Shown: positions 43,805 to 53,803, counted from the first letter of the stretch. The stretch: DNA of 64,000 nt from Terricaulis sp. (GCA_024707365.1 JANPZV010000008.1:248001-312000), one strand, 5' to 3'. Notes: generated by a model not told the origin, from the sequence alone. Program-made: numbers and translations.

Positions 43805-45172
43805 TTGGCTGCCGTGAAAGAACAATCCGCCCCTTTGACCGGCTTCGCCGATCTCGTTGCGCACCTGGAAAAAGGCGTAAAGCCTGACCACACCACCTGG
43901 CGCATCGGCACCGAGCACGAGAAGTTCGCCTTCTACCGCGATAGCCTTGCGCCCGTGCCTTATGAGGGCGAGCGCGGCATCGGCGCGCTGCTTGAAGGCC
44001 TCGCGCAAAATTATGGCTGGGCCCGCGTGGAAGAGGGCGGCAAGCTGATCGCCTTGTCGCAGGCGGGCGCATCCATCACGCTCGAACCGGGCGGGCAGTT
44101 TGAGCTCTCGGGCGCCCCGCTCGAGCACCTGCATCAAACCTGCGCCGAAACCGGCGCGCATCTTTCGCAATTGCGCGATGTGGCCGGCAAGCTCGGCATC
44201 GCGTTTCTTGGTCTTGGCGTCTCTCCGCTCTGGAGCCTGGAAGACACGCCGATCATGCCCAAGGGCCGCTACAAGATCATGCGCGATTACATGCAGAAGG
44301 TGGGCCGCCTTGGCCGCCAGATGATGTTCCGCTCCTGCACGGTGCAGACCAATCTCGATTTCGGCTCTGAGGCCGACATGGTGAAAAAGTTTCGCGTAGG
44401 TTTGGCGTTGCAGCCGATCGCCACCGCGCTGTTCGCCAATTCGCCCTTCATGGAAGGGCGCCTCAACGGCTTTCTCTCCTATCGCGGCCACATCTGGACA
44501 GACACCGATCCCGATCGCACCGGCATGCTGCCTTGGGTGTTCGAGCCCGGCATGGGCTTTGAGCGCTACGCCGATTACGCGCTCGATGTGCCGATGTATT
44601 TTGTGTATCGCGACGGGAAATATCTCGATTGCAGCGGCCAAAGCTTCCGCGCCTTCATGGAAGGCAAGCTGCCGGCGCTGCCGGGTGAATTGCCGACGAA
44701 GAAAGATTGGGAAGATCACCTCACCACCATCTTCCCCGAGGTGCGGCTCAAAACCTATCTTGAAATGCGCGGCGCCGATGCTGGCCCCTGGTCGCGCCTC
44801 TGCGCGCTGCCGGCGTTTTGGGCGGGCATCTATTATTGCGATGCGGCGCTCGAAGCGGCGTGGAGCCTCGTGAAAAACTGGACCGCCGAAGATCGCGAAG
44901 CCTTGCGCCGCGCCGTGCCGGCGCTTGGCCTCAACGCGCCGATCCGCGGAACCAGCGCGCGCGAGATCGCGCAGGCGGCGCTCGCCATCGCCCGCCAGGG
45001 CCTCAAATCCCGCGCCCGCGCCGATAAGGCGGGCCAGGATGAAACCCATTTCCTCTCGGAATTGGACGACATCGCCGCCTCCGGCGTCACCCCCGCCGCG
45101 CGCCTGATCGAGCGCTACAACACCGAATGGAAACGCGACGTCCGCCCGGTGTTCGAGGCCTGCGCGTATTGA
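43805..45172 (+). CDS. gshA: Glutamate-cysteine ligase
   Basis: First enzyme of glutathione synthesis, plant/alphaproteobacterial type, about 455 residues. [20 protein letters not shown] holds the substrate/metal glutamates. [15 protein letters not shown] is the ATP-grasp-like GCS signature. [17 protein letters not shown] and [14 protein letters not shown] are further family blocks. The start is taken as TTG 43805 ([14 protein letters not shown]), with GGAGGG six bases before it; the frame is open upstream to 43748. It follows rsmE, a pairing common in alphaproteobacteria. Confidence 0.94.
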   Translation: MAAVKEQSAPLTGFADLVAHLEKGVKPDHTTWRIGTEHEKFAFYRDSLAPVPYEGERGIGALLEGLAQNYGWARVEEGGKLIALSQAGASITLEPGGQFELSGAPLEHLHQTCAETGAHLSQLRDVAGKLGIAFLGLGVSPLWSLEDTPIMPKGRYKIMRDYMQKVGRLGRQMMFRSCTVQTNLDFGSEADMVKKFRVGLALQPIATALFANSPFMEGRLNGFLSYRGHIWTDTDPDRTGMLPWVFEPGMGFERYADYALDVPMYFVYRDGKYLDCSGQSFRAFMEGKLPALPGELPTKKDWEDHLTTIFPEVRLKTYLEMRGADAGPWSRLCALPAFWAGIYYCDAALEAAWSLVKNWTAEDREALRRAVPALGLNAPIRGTSAREIAQAALAIARQGLKSRARADKAGQDETHFLSELDDIAASGVTPAARLIERYNTEWKRDVRPVFEACAY

Positions 45173-45182
45173 CGCATGTTGC

Positions 45183-45196
45183 ATTACCGTGGTAAT
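45183..45196. promoter_or_regulatory. Operator-like palindrome before the AbrB-type antitoxin
   Basis: ATTACC-GT-GGTAAT, a perfect six-base inverted repeat ending two bases before the first ATG of the antitoxin gene. A site for autoregulation by the antitoxin is likely. Confidence 0.55.
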
Positions 45197-45204
45197 GAAT
45201 GTGT

Positions 45205-45465
45205 ATGTCCGCGATTAAATCCAAGATCACCGCCCAGGGGCAGGTTTCGATCCCGGCCGACATCCGCAAGAAGCTCGGCGTCGGCCCCGGGGGCGTGATC
45301 GAATGGGTGGAGGAAGACGGCAAGATCGTTCTGCGGCGCGCTGGCAAATATTCATCCGATGACATTCACAAGGTTCTGTTTCCGAACGGGCCGCCGAAAG
45401 GGCCACCCGTGGATGTAAAAAAGGCGATCGCCAAACGCATGCGCGAGCGCTATGCGCGCGATTGA
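45205..45465 (+). CDS. AbrB/MazE family antitoxin
   Basis: An 86-residue swapped-hairpin DNA-binding protein: SKITAQGQVSIPADIRKKLG is the AbrB/MazE core and VIEWVEEDGKIVLRRA the following strand. The C-terminal part (VDVKKAIAKRMRERYARD) would bind the toxin. The ATG at 45205 (MSAIKSK) or 45199 is possible. It overlaps the PIN gene by 14 bases and has a palindromic site upstream. Confidence 0.88.
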   Translation: MSAIKSKITAQGQVSIPADIRKKLGVGPGGVIEWVEEDGKIVLRRAGKYSSDDIHKVLFPNGPPKGPPVDVKKAIAKRMRERYARD

Positions 45466-45832
45466 TACGAATATCTTGGTTCGTATCCTTGTTCGGGACG
45501 ATCAGAGGCAGGCTGCTCTCGCCGATGCTTGCATCGCGCAAGGGGCATGGGTGTCACATCTCGTGCTCGCGGAAGCGTTTTGGGTCTTGGAATCGACCTA
45601 TGGGCACAGCAAGGCTGCAATCGCCGCCGCATTGGAGATGCTCCTCAAGCATCAGAGCATTATTGTCCAAGATGATGATGTTGTTTTGAGCGCGTTGAAG
45701 CGGTTCAAGGTGCACGGCAAGGTCGGGTTCACCGATTGCCTGATCCTCGAAACGGCGCGTCGAGCCGGTCACATGCCGCTCTCCACGTTTGATCGCGATT
45801 TGGCGAAGCTTGAAGGCGCGGAACGGCTTTAA
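45452..45832 (+). CDS. PIN domain toxin (VapC-like ribonuclease)
   Basis: A 126-residue PIN ribonuclease. The acidic metal-binding residues are Asp5 (AIDTNILVR), Glu41 (LAEAFWVLE), Asp95 (VGFTDCLILE) and Asp114 (STFDRDLAKL). It would cut RNA, often tRNA, when freed from its partner. It is coupled by overlap to the AbrB-type antitoxin. A+T content is a little above that of the neighbours, as is common for mobile toxin-antitoxin genes. Confidence 0.88.
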   Translation: MRAIDTNILVRILVRDDQRQAALADACIAQGAWVSHLVLAEAFWVLESTYGHSKAAIAAALEMLLKHQSIIVQDDDVVLSALKRFKVHGKVGFTDCLILETARRAGHMPLSTFDRDLAKLEGAERL

Positions 45833-45970
45833 CGCCGTTTACTCCAATGCCGGCGCGCCCGCGCCGGGGCGGGGTGTCGTACTCCCTCGCCAGGTGAGGC
45901 CGCGCGCGTGCAACGCCCGAAGCAGCGCCCCCGATTGCGCTTGGCCCGCGCCCGCGTAATGGTCCCTCCC

Positions 45971-46489
45971 ATGCAGGCCGCGCTTGATCGCCAGCTCTTT
46001 ACCGAACGGCTCCGGATTGTCCCGGTGACGCCGGCGCTCGCGCAGGCTGCCCGCGCCGGCGCGGGCGTGTTCACCGATGCGCTGGGGGCGGCCGCGCCCG
46101 CCGATTGGGCGCGTTCAAGCCTTGGCCTTGTCGCCCAATCGGGGACTGAGGCGCCGATGCGCGCCATCGCCATCCATCAATACGAAGGCCAGGTGATCGG
46201 CGACGTGCGCTTTGAGCCGAGCCCGCGCGCCGCGCGCGAATTTGAGCTGGGCTATTCCATCGCCCAAAGCCGCCGCCGCCAGGGCTACGCCGCAGAAGCT
46301 GCCGGCGCCGTGCTTGATTGGCTGTTCGCGGAGGCGGGGGCCGATTGCGTCATCGCCGGCTGCGACAAGGAAAACATCGCCTCGGTGCGCACGCTGCGGC
46401 GGCTTGGCTTCTGGCTCGATTCCAACCCCGGAACCACGCTCTGGTGGCTGATCACGCCGGCGCTGCGGGCTGAGGCGCTGTTGCGCTGA
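45971..46489 (+). CDS. GNAT family N-acetyltransferase
   Basis: About 172 residues of the RimJ/RimL-like GNAT group. LFTERLRIVPVTPALAQA is the usual opening, IGDVRFEP and FELGYSIAQSRRRQGYAAEA form the acetyl-CoA site (R/Q-x-x-G-Y/A), and CDKENIASVRTLRRLGF is the family C-terminal block. Substrate unknown. ATG 45971 (MQAALDRQLF) is chosen; ATG 45959 is four codons upstream. It is between two toxin-antitoxin modules and may have come in with them. Confidence 0.85.
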   Translation: MQAALDRQLFTERLRIVPVTPALAQAARAGAGVFTDALGAAAPADWARSSLGLVAQSGTEAPMRAIAIHQYEGQVIGDVRFEPSPRAAREFELGYSIAQSRRRQGYAAEAAGAVLDWLFAEAGADCVIAGCDKENIASVRTLRRLGFWLDSNPGTTLWWLITPALRAEALLR

Positions 46490-46499
46490 GGCGCGCTTT

Positions 46500-46787
46500 T
46501 TAAAACAAGTCCTCGATGCGCCGCGCCCCATGCACGATGCGGCGGATAACAACCCCGCTCGTGGTGATCTCGAACAGCACAAGGTAGCGGCCATGCACGC
46601 CCATCCGGGCGGTTGGCGCGATGTCAGGCCGCGCGGGGTAGCCAAGCGGCGCCTCGCCGATACGGCGGCATAGCGTCAGCAATTCCTCGATAAAGGAGAT
46701 GGCGCGCGCCGGGTTGCCACGCGCGATATATTCCTCAATCGCTTCAAGATCAGCTTCCGCCAGCCGGCTGAGACGAAAACCGCTCAC
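46500..46787 (-). CDS. ParE/RelE family toxin
   Basis: A 95-residue type II toxin. FRLSRLAEADLEAIEEYIAR is the opening strand and helix; YLVLFEITTSGVVIRRIVHG and ARRIEDLF are the ParE-like C-terminal strands. It starts with GTG inside the antitoxin stop (GTGA at 46784-46787). Target (gyrase or mRNA) is not decided by sequence. Confidence 0.9.
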   Translation of the reverse strand: MSGFRLSRLAEADLEAIEEYIARGNPARAISFIEELLTLCRRIGEAPLGYPARPDIAPTARMGVHGRYLVLFEITTSGVVIRRIVHGARRIEDLF

Positions 46788-47059
46788 GCCCCGCCGCTAT
46801 CCTGCCGCGCGCGGGCCTTCGCCAGTAGGCGCGCGAACACCGCCTCGCCATCACGGAGCGGTTCGCCGTCATCGGCCTCATCCCAGAGCCGGCGGAGCTC
46901 ATTGACCTCCAGCGCCGCGATTTTGCGCTTGAGCTTCCAGTCGCGCAGGGCGTCGCGCAAGACTTCGCTGGCGGTCGCGTAATCACCGTCCGCAATCGCC
47001 GCCCGAACGTCGCCCATCAGATCGGCGGGAATGGACACGCTGATTTTCTCAATGCTCAT
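46784..47059 (-). CDS. ParD family antitoxin
   Basis: A 91-residue antitoxin with a ribbon-helix-helix N-terminus (KISVSIPADLMGDVRAAIAD, YATASEVLRDALRDW) and a toxin-binding C-terminus (LRRLWDEADDGEPLRDGEAV). ATG 47059 (MSIEKIS) is preferred over 47089. An inverted repeat at 47068-47088 is just upstream and may be its operator. Confidence 0.88.
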   Translation of the reverse strand: MSIEKISVSIPADLMGDVRAAIADGDYATASEVLRDALRDWKLKRKIAALEVNELRRLWDEADDGEPLRDGEAVFARLLAKARARQDSGGA

Positions 47060-47067
47060 GTCCCTAG

Positions 47068-47088
47068 TGGTAGCACTTTTTCCTACCA
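47068..47088. promoter_or_regulatory. Operator-like inverted repeat before the ParD gene
   Basis: TGGTAG-N9-CTACCA, nine bases upstream of the ParD ATG. Symmetric and well placed for autoregulation by the ribbon-helix-helix antitoxin. Confidence 0.5.
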
Positions 47089-47175
47089 AATGGAAGAATT
47101 GAAGCGCCTAGGTTCGCCCAGGTTGCGCGGCTGGTCCAATGCGCGCGCTGCTGCGGTGAGCGCCGTGACAGGCGG

Positions 47176-47367
47176 CTATTGAAACAGCCGCTCAAGCCAT
47201 GAAGACACATGGCTGACCACCTCGTCCGACAAACTCGTTCGTGAGAAATAGTAAGCGCTGCCGAGCCCCCCTATCACGAGCGCGAGCACCACGATTGTGA
47301 GCTTTCCCAGAAGTGTTTTCGGCTCGCCATCGGGCTCGTAGGGATCAGGGCTTGCAAATCGGACCAT
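47176..47367 (-). CDS. Small hypothetical membrane protein
   Basis: A 63-residue protein not recognised. MVRFASPDPYEPDGEPKTLL is an acidic/proline cytoplasmic head, then LTIVVLALVIGGLGSAYYF forms one membrane helix and an amphipathic tail (VVSHVSSWLERLFQ) follows. ATG 47367 is chosen; a longer form to 47418 adds a basic stretch. It lies alone between the ParDE module and the peptide transporter. Confidence 0.55.
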   Translation of the reverse strand: MVRFASPDPYEPDGEPKTLLGKLTIVVLALVIGGLGSAYYFSRTSLSDEVVSHVSSWLERLFQ

Positions 47368-47581
47368 GGCTCTTCGGTGCTGTGACGATGATCGGCCCAC
47401 CTTAGCCAGGCGCCTCAAAGGGCGCCATGCGTTCCCCTCAGGCGCCCATCGCCCCCCTCACACCGGCGGTCCAAGCGGAATATTCCCCCCATCGCCCTTG
47501 GCTTGACGTCAGCGCCGCACCCGTCTTGTCTCTCTCCCAAAGTCAGGGCCGGGCGGGAAGCCGGCTCTTGGGGGAATTTTC

Positions 47582-49722
47582 ATGACCGATCAAACCGCTG
47601 GCGCGAGCGCGGAGCCGACCTTCCTCGGCCACCCGCGCGGCCTCGTCACACTGTTTTTCACCGAAATGTGGGAGCGCTTTTCCTTCTACGGGATGCGCGC
47701 GCTGCTGGTGATTTATCTCACCCAGCATTTTCTTTTCAGCCAAGGCCACGCCCAGGCGCTCTACGGCGCATATGCGGCGCTGGTCTATCTCATCCCTGTC
47801 ATCGGCGGGGTGATCGCCGATCGCTATCTTGGCGCGCGCAAGGCCGTCACCATTGGCGCGGCGCTGCTTGTGCTTGGGCACTTTGGCATGGCGTTCGAGG
47901 GCTCGGGCTCGCGGCAATATCTTGATGCGGGCGGGGAGAGCTTCCTCGTCACCGCCGAAGGGCGTGACGCAAACCGCGTCGCCTTCATCGAATTGCCCGA
48001 GGGCCGCGCGAACCTGCGCTTTGACGTGCTCGATCGCGTGGAGCTTTCCGCCGGCGGGCAGACCCGCACGCTGACGAACGGCGATTACGCGCTCGTCTCC
48101 GAAGCGCCCAGCTTTGTCTATTCGCTCTGCTCCATGGTCGGCGCCCCGTGCGGAACCGCCCCGGCCACATCGCTCAATATCGAAGGGCAGGGCGCATATC
48201 CCGTCCGCGTCGCGGATGGGGAAACCTTCGTCGATATCAACGGCACGGCCTTCACGCTCAACCAGATCAGCCAGCGCAACGCGGTGGCGTTCGAGGGCGA
48301 TCGCGTGATCCGCACCTTCGAGGATGGCGCCTATTCGATCGCGTGGAGCAGGAACAGCTCTACGTTCAGATCCTTTATCTCTCGCTGGCGCTGATCATTA
48401 TCGGCGTCGGCTTCCTCAAGGCCAACATCTCCACCACGGTCGGCGCGCTCTATGCCGAGGGCGATCCGCGCCGCGATGGCGGCTTCACCATTTTCTACAT
48501 GGGCATCAATCTCGGCGCCTTCCTGGCCACGCTCGCGTGCGGGTATCTTGCCCAGACCTATGGCTGGAAATACGGCTTTGGCCTTGCCGGCGTCGGCATG
48601 GCGCTGGGGCTTGTCCAATATCTGTTCGGCCAGAAATATCTGAAAGGCAAAGCCGATCCGCCCAAGCCGATTGGCGCTGCAACAGAAGGGATTTTCTGGG
48701 TTTTGGGGCTCTTGGCCGTGATCCCGGCCTGGCTCCTGGTGCAGCAGACCGAACTGATGGAAATGGCGCTGCCGATCCTGGTTCCAACGCTGTTTGCGCT
48801 GGTGCTCGGCTACGCGCTGCTGGGCTTTAAGGGCCTTGAGCGCTCCAAGATGGTGGCCGCGCTGATCCTGATTTTCTTCAGCGTCATCTTCTGGATGCTG
48901 TTTGAGCAGGCCGGCTCCTCGCTCTCGCTCTATGCGGAAAATTCCACCAACCTCACCATCGCCCAAGGCGGCACGTTCGGCCACACGGCCATGACCGGCA
49001 TCCTCTTCCTGGTCGCCGCCCTCGGCGCGATCATGGTGGTGGTTTCGGTGCTGGCCTATCTGCGCAAGCAGATCGACATCGTGATGCTGCTCTATGGGGT
49101 GGCGTTCTTCGCGCTGCTTGCGGGCGCCGCCGGTTATATCGCCGCCACAACCGGGCTTGGCGGGGGCGTCTATGAAATGACGGCCGCGCAAACCCAGAGC
49201 TTCAACGCCGGCTACATCGTGCTCCTGGCGCTGCCGTTCAGCGCCATGTGGATATGGCTGGCCAAGCGGAAGATGGAGCCGTCCACGCCGGTCAAGTTCG
49301 CGCTGGGCCTTGTGCAAGTCGGCCTTGGCTTCTTTGTGCTGGTTTGGGGCACGCAATTCGCCGGCCCCGATTTCCGCGTGCCGCTGATCTTCCTTGCGGT
49401 GCTCTATCTTCTCCACACCACGGGCGAGCTTTTCCTTTCGCCTGTCGGCCTCTCGATGATCACCAAGCTCAGCGCCGCGCGCGTTGTCGGCTTGATGATG
49501 GGCGTGTGGTTCTTGTCGTCGTCGCTGGCGCACATTCTCGCGGGCCTCATCGCGCAGCAAACCGCGTCCGACACCATCGCGGGCGTGGTTGTGAACCCCG
49601 CCGCGCAGCTGCAAGCCTATGTTTCGGTGTTCACCGCCGTGGGCGTTTTGGGCATCGCAACGGGCGTGCTTCTGCTCTTGCTTTCACCCATCCTGAAAAA
49701 ATGGATGGGCGATGTGCGGTAG
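47582..49722 (+). CDS. POT family oligopeptide:proton symporter with a large periplasmic insert, frameshifted
   Basis: Peptide transporter of the POT/PTR family, about 713 residues against the usual 450-500. [20 protein letters not shown] holds the ExxER motif. [20 protein letters not shown] and [16 protein letters not shown] are further family blocks. Between helices 3 and 4 (from about residue 106 to 255) lies a beta-rich polar insert ([39 protein letters not shown]) that should face the periplasm. One base is missing at about 48345: YSIA then [17 protein letters not shown] terminator follows at 49792. Confidence 0.92.
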
Positions 49723-49791
49723 AAAAAATCGTTAAAAATCAAAGCGAATTAGCTAAGTATCGGCTAAGGCGCGCTTTTTTGAACAAACTGT

Positions 49792-49829
49792 CCCCCGCGT
49801 GGCGTCAAGGCGTTGCGCGGGGATTTTTT
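49792..49829 (+). terminator. Rho-independent terminator after the peptide transporter gene
   Basis: CCCCGCG (49793-49799) pairs with CGCGGGG (49816-49822), followed by A and six T (49824-49829). It is 70 bases after the stop. Confidence 0.75.
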
Positions 49830-50001
49830 CGGGCTGATGTGTGGGCAGACGGGCCGGGGACGCCCCGTCTCCGGCCCCCCTAGGCTCGGCGCGCCAGCTT
49901 TCTCTTGGCCGCCGCAATCTGGATCGGTTCCGGCCCCGATTGATTATTACAAGTGATTCATCCGTCTGCATCTCCCCTGCAGCGGGAAGGAGGGTTCACC
50001 C

Positions 50002-51385
50002 ATGTCTCGGCCCCGCACCACCCGCACGCGTAAGAAGCCGGTCGAGGCCGCGGTGCAGGGCAAGCCCGAGGCGATGGACCTCCTGCTCGGCTGGAAATCG
50101 GATGACAACCGCCGCGGGCCCATGGGCTTTGGCGCGCCCCGGCCGCAGGAAGCGGCGATCGAGGGCGAATCCCCATCCTCTACGGTGAGGACCGGCATCT
50201 GGTTACCATCGCGCCCACCGGCGCGGGCAAGGGCCGCAGCGTCATCATCCCGAACCTCTTGCGCTTTGAAGGCTCGGTGATCGTCATCGATCCCAAGGGC
50301 GAGACCTGGCACGTCACCCATCGCCGCCGCAAGGAGATGGGCCAGGAGGTGCGGCTGCTCGATCCGTTCGGCGCCATCGGCAAGAAAACCGACAGCCTCA
50401 ACCCGTTCGATCTGTTCAACCGCCCCGGCGCGCTGCTGGACGCCGACAGCGAAATGCTGGCGAGCCTCTTGGCCGGCGATGTCGGCTTCCACAAGGAGCC
50501 CTTCTGGGACAATTGGGGCCGCTCGCTGATGTCGGGCGTGATCGCCGCCGTCGCCGAAACCGCTCCGAAATCGGAGCGCCATTTCGGCCGCGTGCGCGAA
50601 CTGTTGATGAGCGACGATGCGGTCTACAATCTCGCCGCTTTGATCGAGAGCCACGATCATCTCAACCGGCTCTCAAGCAGAATATCTCAAGCTTCCTGCC
50701 GATCACCGAGCAAACCCGCTCGGGCATTCTTTCGACGACGCAGAGCTATCTCAAGGTGGTCAATTCCGATTCCGCGCTGCGTTCGCTCTCGAAATCGACC
50801 ATCAATCTCGACGCCGTGCGCCGCGGCGATCCGATGACGATCTATATCGTCATCCCGCCCGATAAGCTTGAAAGCCACGGCGCGCTGCTGCGGCTTTGGG
50901 TTGGCGCGCTGATGCTCACGGTGATGGGCCGCAAGCGGCGGCCCAAGCGCTCGACGCTGTTCATGCTCGATGAGTGCGCGCAGCTGGGCGAGTTCGGCCC
51001 TTTGCGCCAATCGATGACGCTGCTGCGCGGCTATGGCCTGCAAGTGTGGCCGTTCTTCCAGGATCTGAGCCAGCTGCAACGGCTCTATCCGAAAGATTGG
51101 CGCACCATCTTCAACAATGCCGGCGTGTTTCAGCTGTTTGGCGTGGCCAACCATCTGATGGCGAAGGAAAGCGCGGATCTGATCGGCGATGTCGATGCGG
51201 ATTTGCTGCGCGCTATGGCCAAGGATCGGCAGATCATCTCGGTGTCCAACGAAAAGGCGCTCTCGGCGCGCCTGCCGGATTATCTGCGCGATGCGCCGTT
51301 TGAGAACCTGTGGGATCCCAATCCCATGTTCGAGAGCGATACGCCCGCCGCCCCCAAACGCCGCACCCGCTCGCCCGCGCGTTAA
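50002..51385 (+). CDS. VirD4/TraG-like type IV coupling ATPase without membrane helices, two frameshifts
   Basis: About 461 residues of the conjugative coupling-protein family. Walker A is APTGAGKGRS (about residue 70), then SVIVIDPKGETWHVT, LLDPFGAIG, SLNPFDLF, Walker B LFMLDECAQLGEFG and QIISVSNEKALSARLPDYLR. Classical VirD4 has two N-terminal membrane helices; here the N-terminus is short and basic (MSRPRTTRTRKKPVEAAVQG), so the ATPase looks soluble. Missing bases at about 50172 (restores GESPILYGEDRH) and about 50669 (restores HLNPALKQNISSF). No relaxase or other T4SS gene is in the window. ATG 50002 follows GGAAGGAGGG. Confidence 0.86.
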
Positions 51386-51401
51386 AATCATGCGCGCTCC
51401 C

Positions 51402-51515
51402 GGAGCGCCGGCTTCCAGCCGTACGATGTAAGCAAATGCTCCGGCATTGTGAGTGTGAAGCAAGATGCCGGCTGGAAGCCGGCGCTCCGCTATGGCGCAC
51501 TTGGACCGCCGGCGC
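51402..51515. repeat. Composite palindromic element between the coupling ATPase and TonB receptor genes
   Basis: Perfect 20-base arms GGAGCGCCGGCTTCCAGCCG (51402-51421) and CGGCTGGAAGCCGGCGCTCC (51469-51488), an inner ATGCTCCGGCAT-like hairpin, then CTTGGACCGCCGGCGCTC (51500-51517), which is one arm of family D. The receptor's stop codon lies directly at its edge. Confidence 0.85.
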
Positions 51516-51517
51516 TC

Positions 51518-53623
51518 TCAGAACGTCCCGCTGATCTGCGCGATCACCCAGGGCGCTTCGGCGAACTGGCGTTCGCGCAGATCGGTGCGCACGCGCGGGC
51601 CGGTGCGGTCTGGCCCATGAAAATGGCGCACGCGGTTCACCGTGCCGTCAAAGGCGTTCGCCGCCCAAAGCCTCAGGCGCATATTGTTCGGCAGCGCGGT
51701 GGTTTCCCAGAAGATGTCCACCCACGGGCCTTCCTCGTTCGTATCGATCTCGTTGAAGCGATAGACCTGGAATTCGCCCTGCTTGAAATAATTGATCCCC
51801 CAGGCCATGCGCAGCGCCGGAAAATCCTGGCGGAATTCGACGTTGATCTCGCTCTCTGGCTGATAGGAGATGATGCGCGCATCGCCCGTCACCGGATCGG
51901 TGACTTCGGTATCCCATAGATAGCCGCGCACCGTGACGCGTGCGCCGGGGATCAGTGCGGTGAGCGGGGCGTTGAAATTCACGTTGAGGCTTGTGGCTTG
52001 CCCATCGCCAATATTGCCCGGCGCGTCAAAGCGAATGTCCGGATCGCCGGGATTGGGCCCCGGCGCTGTGAGCATCACCACGTCGGCCACATCTTCGATC
52101 CAGTGCTGCGTCAGCGTGAGGCTCAGCGCCGCGCCCCAGAAGCGCAGATCCGCGCCAAGCTCGGCGCGCCACGCCGTCTGCGGCGAAAGATCGGGGTTGC
52201 CGCCATTGATCATCGCATCGGCGATCGCCGCGGCGGAAACAAAATCGCCGAAATCGAGCTGCCCCACATCGCGATAAGCGCGCACGCGCAATTGGTTGTT
52301 GCCGCCCAGCGTGCGCGTCACCTGCAGCGAAGGCTTCCAGAAATTGAGATCAACCACCTGATTGGCGTCGCCCTCGAACGTCAGCGTCGAGGTTTCCCAG
52401 GCCAGGCGTGATTCCACCGACCATTGCGCGTTCGGCCGCCATGTATGCACCGCGAACAGTTCGGCGCGTTCTTCCTCCACCAGCACGTTGGAATTGGGGA
52501 TCGGGGTCGGCACAGGCCCAGCGCCCGCATCGCGCGCATAGGCCAGCGAAGCGTCCAGCGCGTTGAACGCGCCCTCGGCGCCGAACTCGATGCGTTGGGC
52601 CGCGCCCAGATTGCGCGAAAGCGAAGCGCGCAGGATCGTCTCGCCTTCATCCTGCTTGCGCGCTTGTTGAATCGTCTCGATCAGCGCGCCGGCGGCGTCG
52701 CGCACCTCAACGTCCTCGGTGCTCTCATAATATTCGCGATTGATGAGGCCGATCAGCGAAAGCTGCCAGGGCCCGAACGCGCGATCGTAATCGGCGCCGA
52801 TTTCAAAGCCGGGCTCTTGCTCGCGGAACGCGGCGTAGAGCGCGCCCATGGGCGCGCCGGCCGGCGTTGAGGAGATGAAGCCATTGTCGGCGTGGTATCT
52901 CCACCATTCCACGGTTCCGCGCGCGCTCAGGCGCCCGCCCGCCAGCGGGAAGGCGATATTGCCGTTGATGCTGGCGCTGCGGCTGTCGCGCGGGTTGGGG
53001 GTGATGATTGTCTCGATATGATTGCCGGCGCCGTCATAGATGCGTCGCCAGCCGGGCAGATCGCGATATTCGCTGCGGAACGTCAGCCCCGCGCCGAACT
53101 CCACTTGGCCTTGGCGTCCGGCATAGGAAAGGTTGCCGCGCGGGGCCGGCACCTCGCGCGAGGTGTATTCCACCCCAAGCCCATAGACGCCCGAGCCCGC
53201 GCTCTCAGTGCGCACCACGTTGAGCAGCACCGATTGGCCCGAAGCATCGCCCGCCACCAGCGTCCCGCGCAGCAGCTCGATGCGCACCACTTGATTGGCC
53301 GGGATCTGCGAGAGGATGGTGTCGAGCGATTGGTTCTTGCTGCTGGGGCGCAGGCCATCGATCAGCAAATTGCCCACCGCGCCGGAAAAGCCGCGCCGGT
53401 CATCGCCGCCATCGAGCGAAAAGCCGGGCGTTTGCCGCACCATGTCGAGCGCGGTCTGCGGGTTGAATTGGTTGAAGAAGGCGCGGTCATAGCCCACGCG
53501 GTCGCCATTGGCGGCGCCGGCGCGCGCGCCGAGCTCGTCGGGGGCGGGCGGCGGGGGCGTCTGCTCGGCATAGGCCGCCCCGCTCATCAGCGCCAAGGCG
53601 GACGCCATCATTCGACCGATCAT
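51518..53623 (-). CDS. TonB-dependent receptor
   Basis: Outer-membrane transporter of 701 residues. Signal peptide to AYA (about residue 19), then a plug domain with ALDMVRQTPGFSLDGGDD, LLIDGLRPSSKNQSLDTIL and VVRIELLRGTLVAGDASGQS, then a beta barrel rich in alternating aromatic strands ending in Phe (VIAQISGTF). No CarO-type extra domain or TonB box is obvious. Ligand unknown; the neighbouring genes give no clue. It stands alone with a repeat downstream. Confidence 0.92.
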   Translation of the reverse strand: MIGRMMASALALMSGAAYAEQTPPPPAPDELGARAGAANGDRVGYDRAFFNQFNPQTALDMVRQTPGFSLDGGDDRRGFSGAVGNLLIDGLRPSSKNQSLDTILSQIPANQVVRIELLRGTLVAGDASGQSVLLNVVRTESAGSGVYGLGVEYTSREVPAPRGNLSYAGRQGQVEFGAGLTFRSEYRDLPGWRRIYDGAGNHIETIITPNPRDSRSASINGNIAFPLAGGRLSARGTVEWWRYHADNGFISSTPAGAPMGALYAAFREQEPGFEIGADYDRAFGPWQLSLIGLINREYYESTEDVEVRDAAGALIETIQQARKQDEGETILRASLSRNLGAAQRIEFGAEGAFNALDASLAYARDAGAGPVPTPIPNSNVLVEEERAELFAVHTWRPNAQWSVESRLAWETSTLTFEGDANQVVDLNFWKPSLQVTRTLGGNNQLRVRAYRDVGQLDFGDFVSAAAIADAMINGGNPDLSPQTAWRAELGADLRFWGAALSLTLTQHWIEDVADVVMLTAPGPNPGDPDIRFDAPGNIGDGQATSLNVNFNAPLTALIPGARVTVRGYLWDTEVTDPVTGDARIISYQPESEINVEFRQDFPALRMAWGINYFKQGEFQVYRFNEIDTNEEGPWVDIFWETTALPNNMRLRLWAANAFDGTVNRVRHFHGPDRTGPRVRTDLRERQFAEAPWVIAQISGTF

Positions 53624-53803
53624 TGCTCTCCCTTTCGCTCGCGCCGCCCGTTCGGCGCGCCCCTTTGCGCAGCGCTCTATGTCTGGATGATTGCAGCAGC
53701 GCGCTTGGACGCGCCAGGGCTGGCTTTTTTCGGGCGGAATGCAAGCGCTTGCGACGAAGCGGCGGGCCAGTGCGATCAGCGGCCGCCCTGCAAAACGCCG
53801 CCA

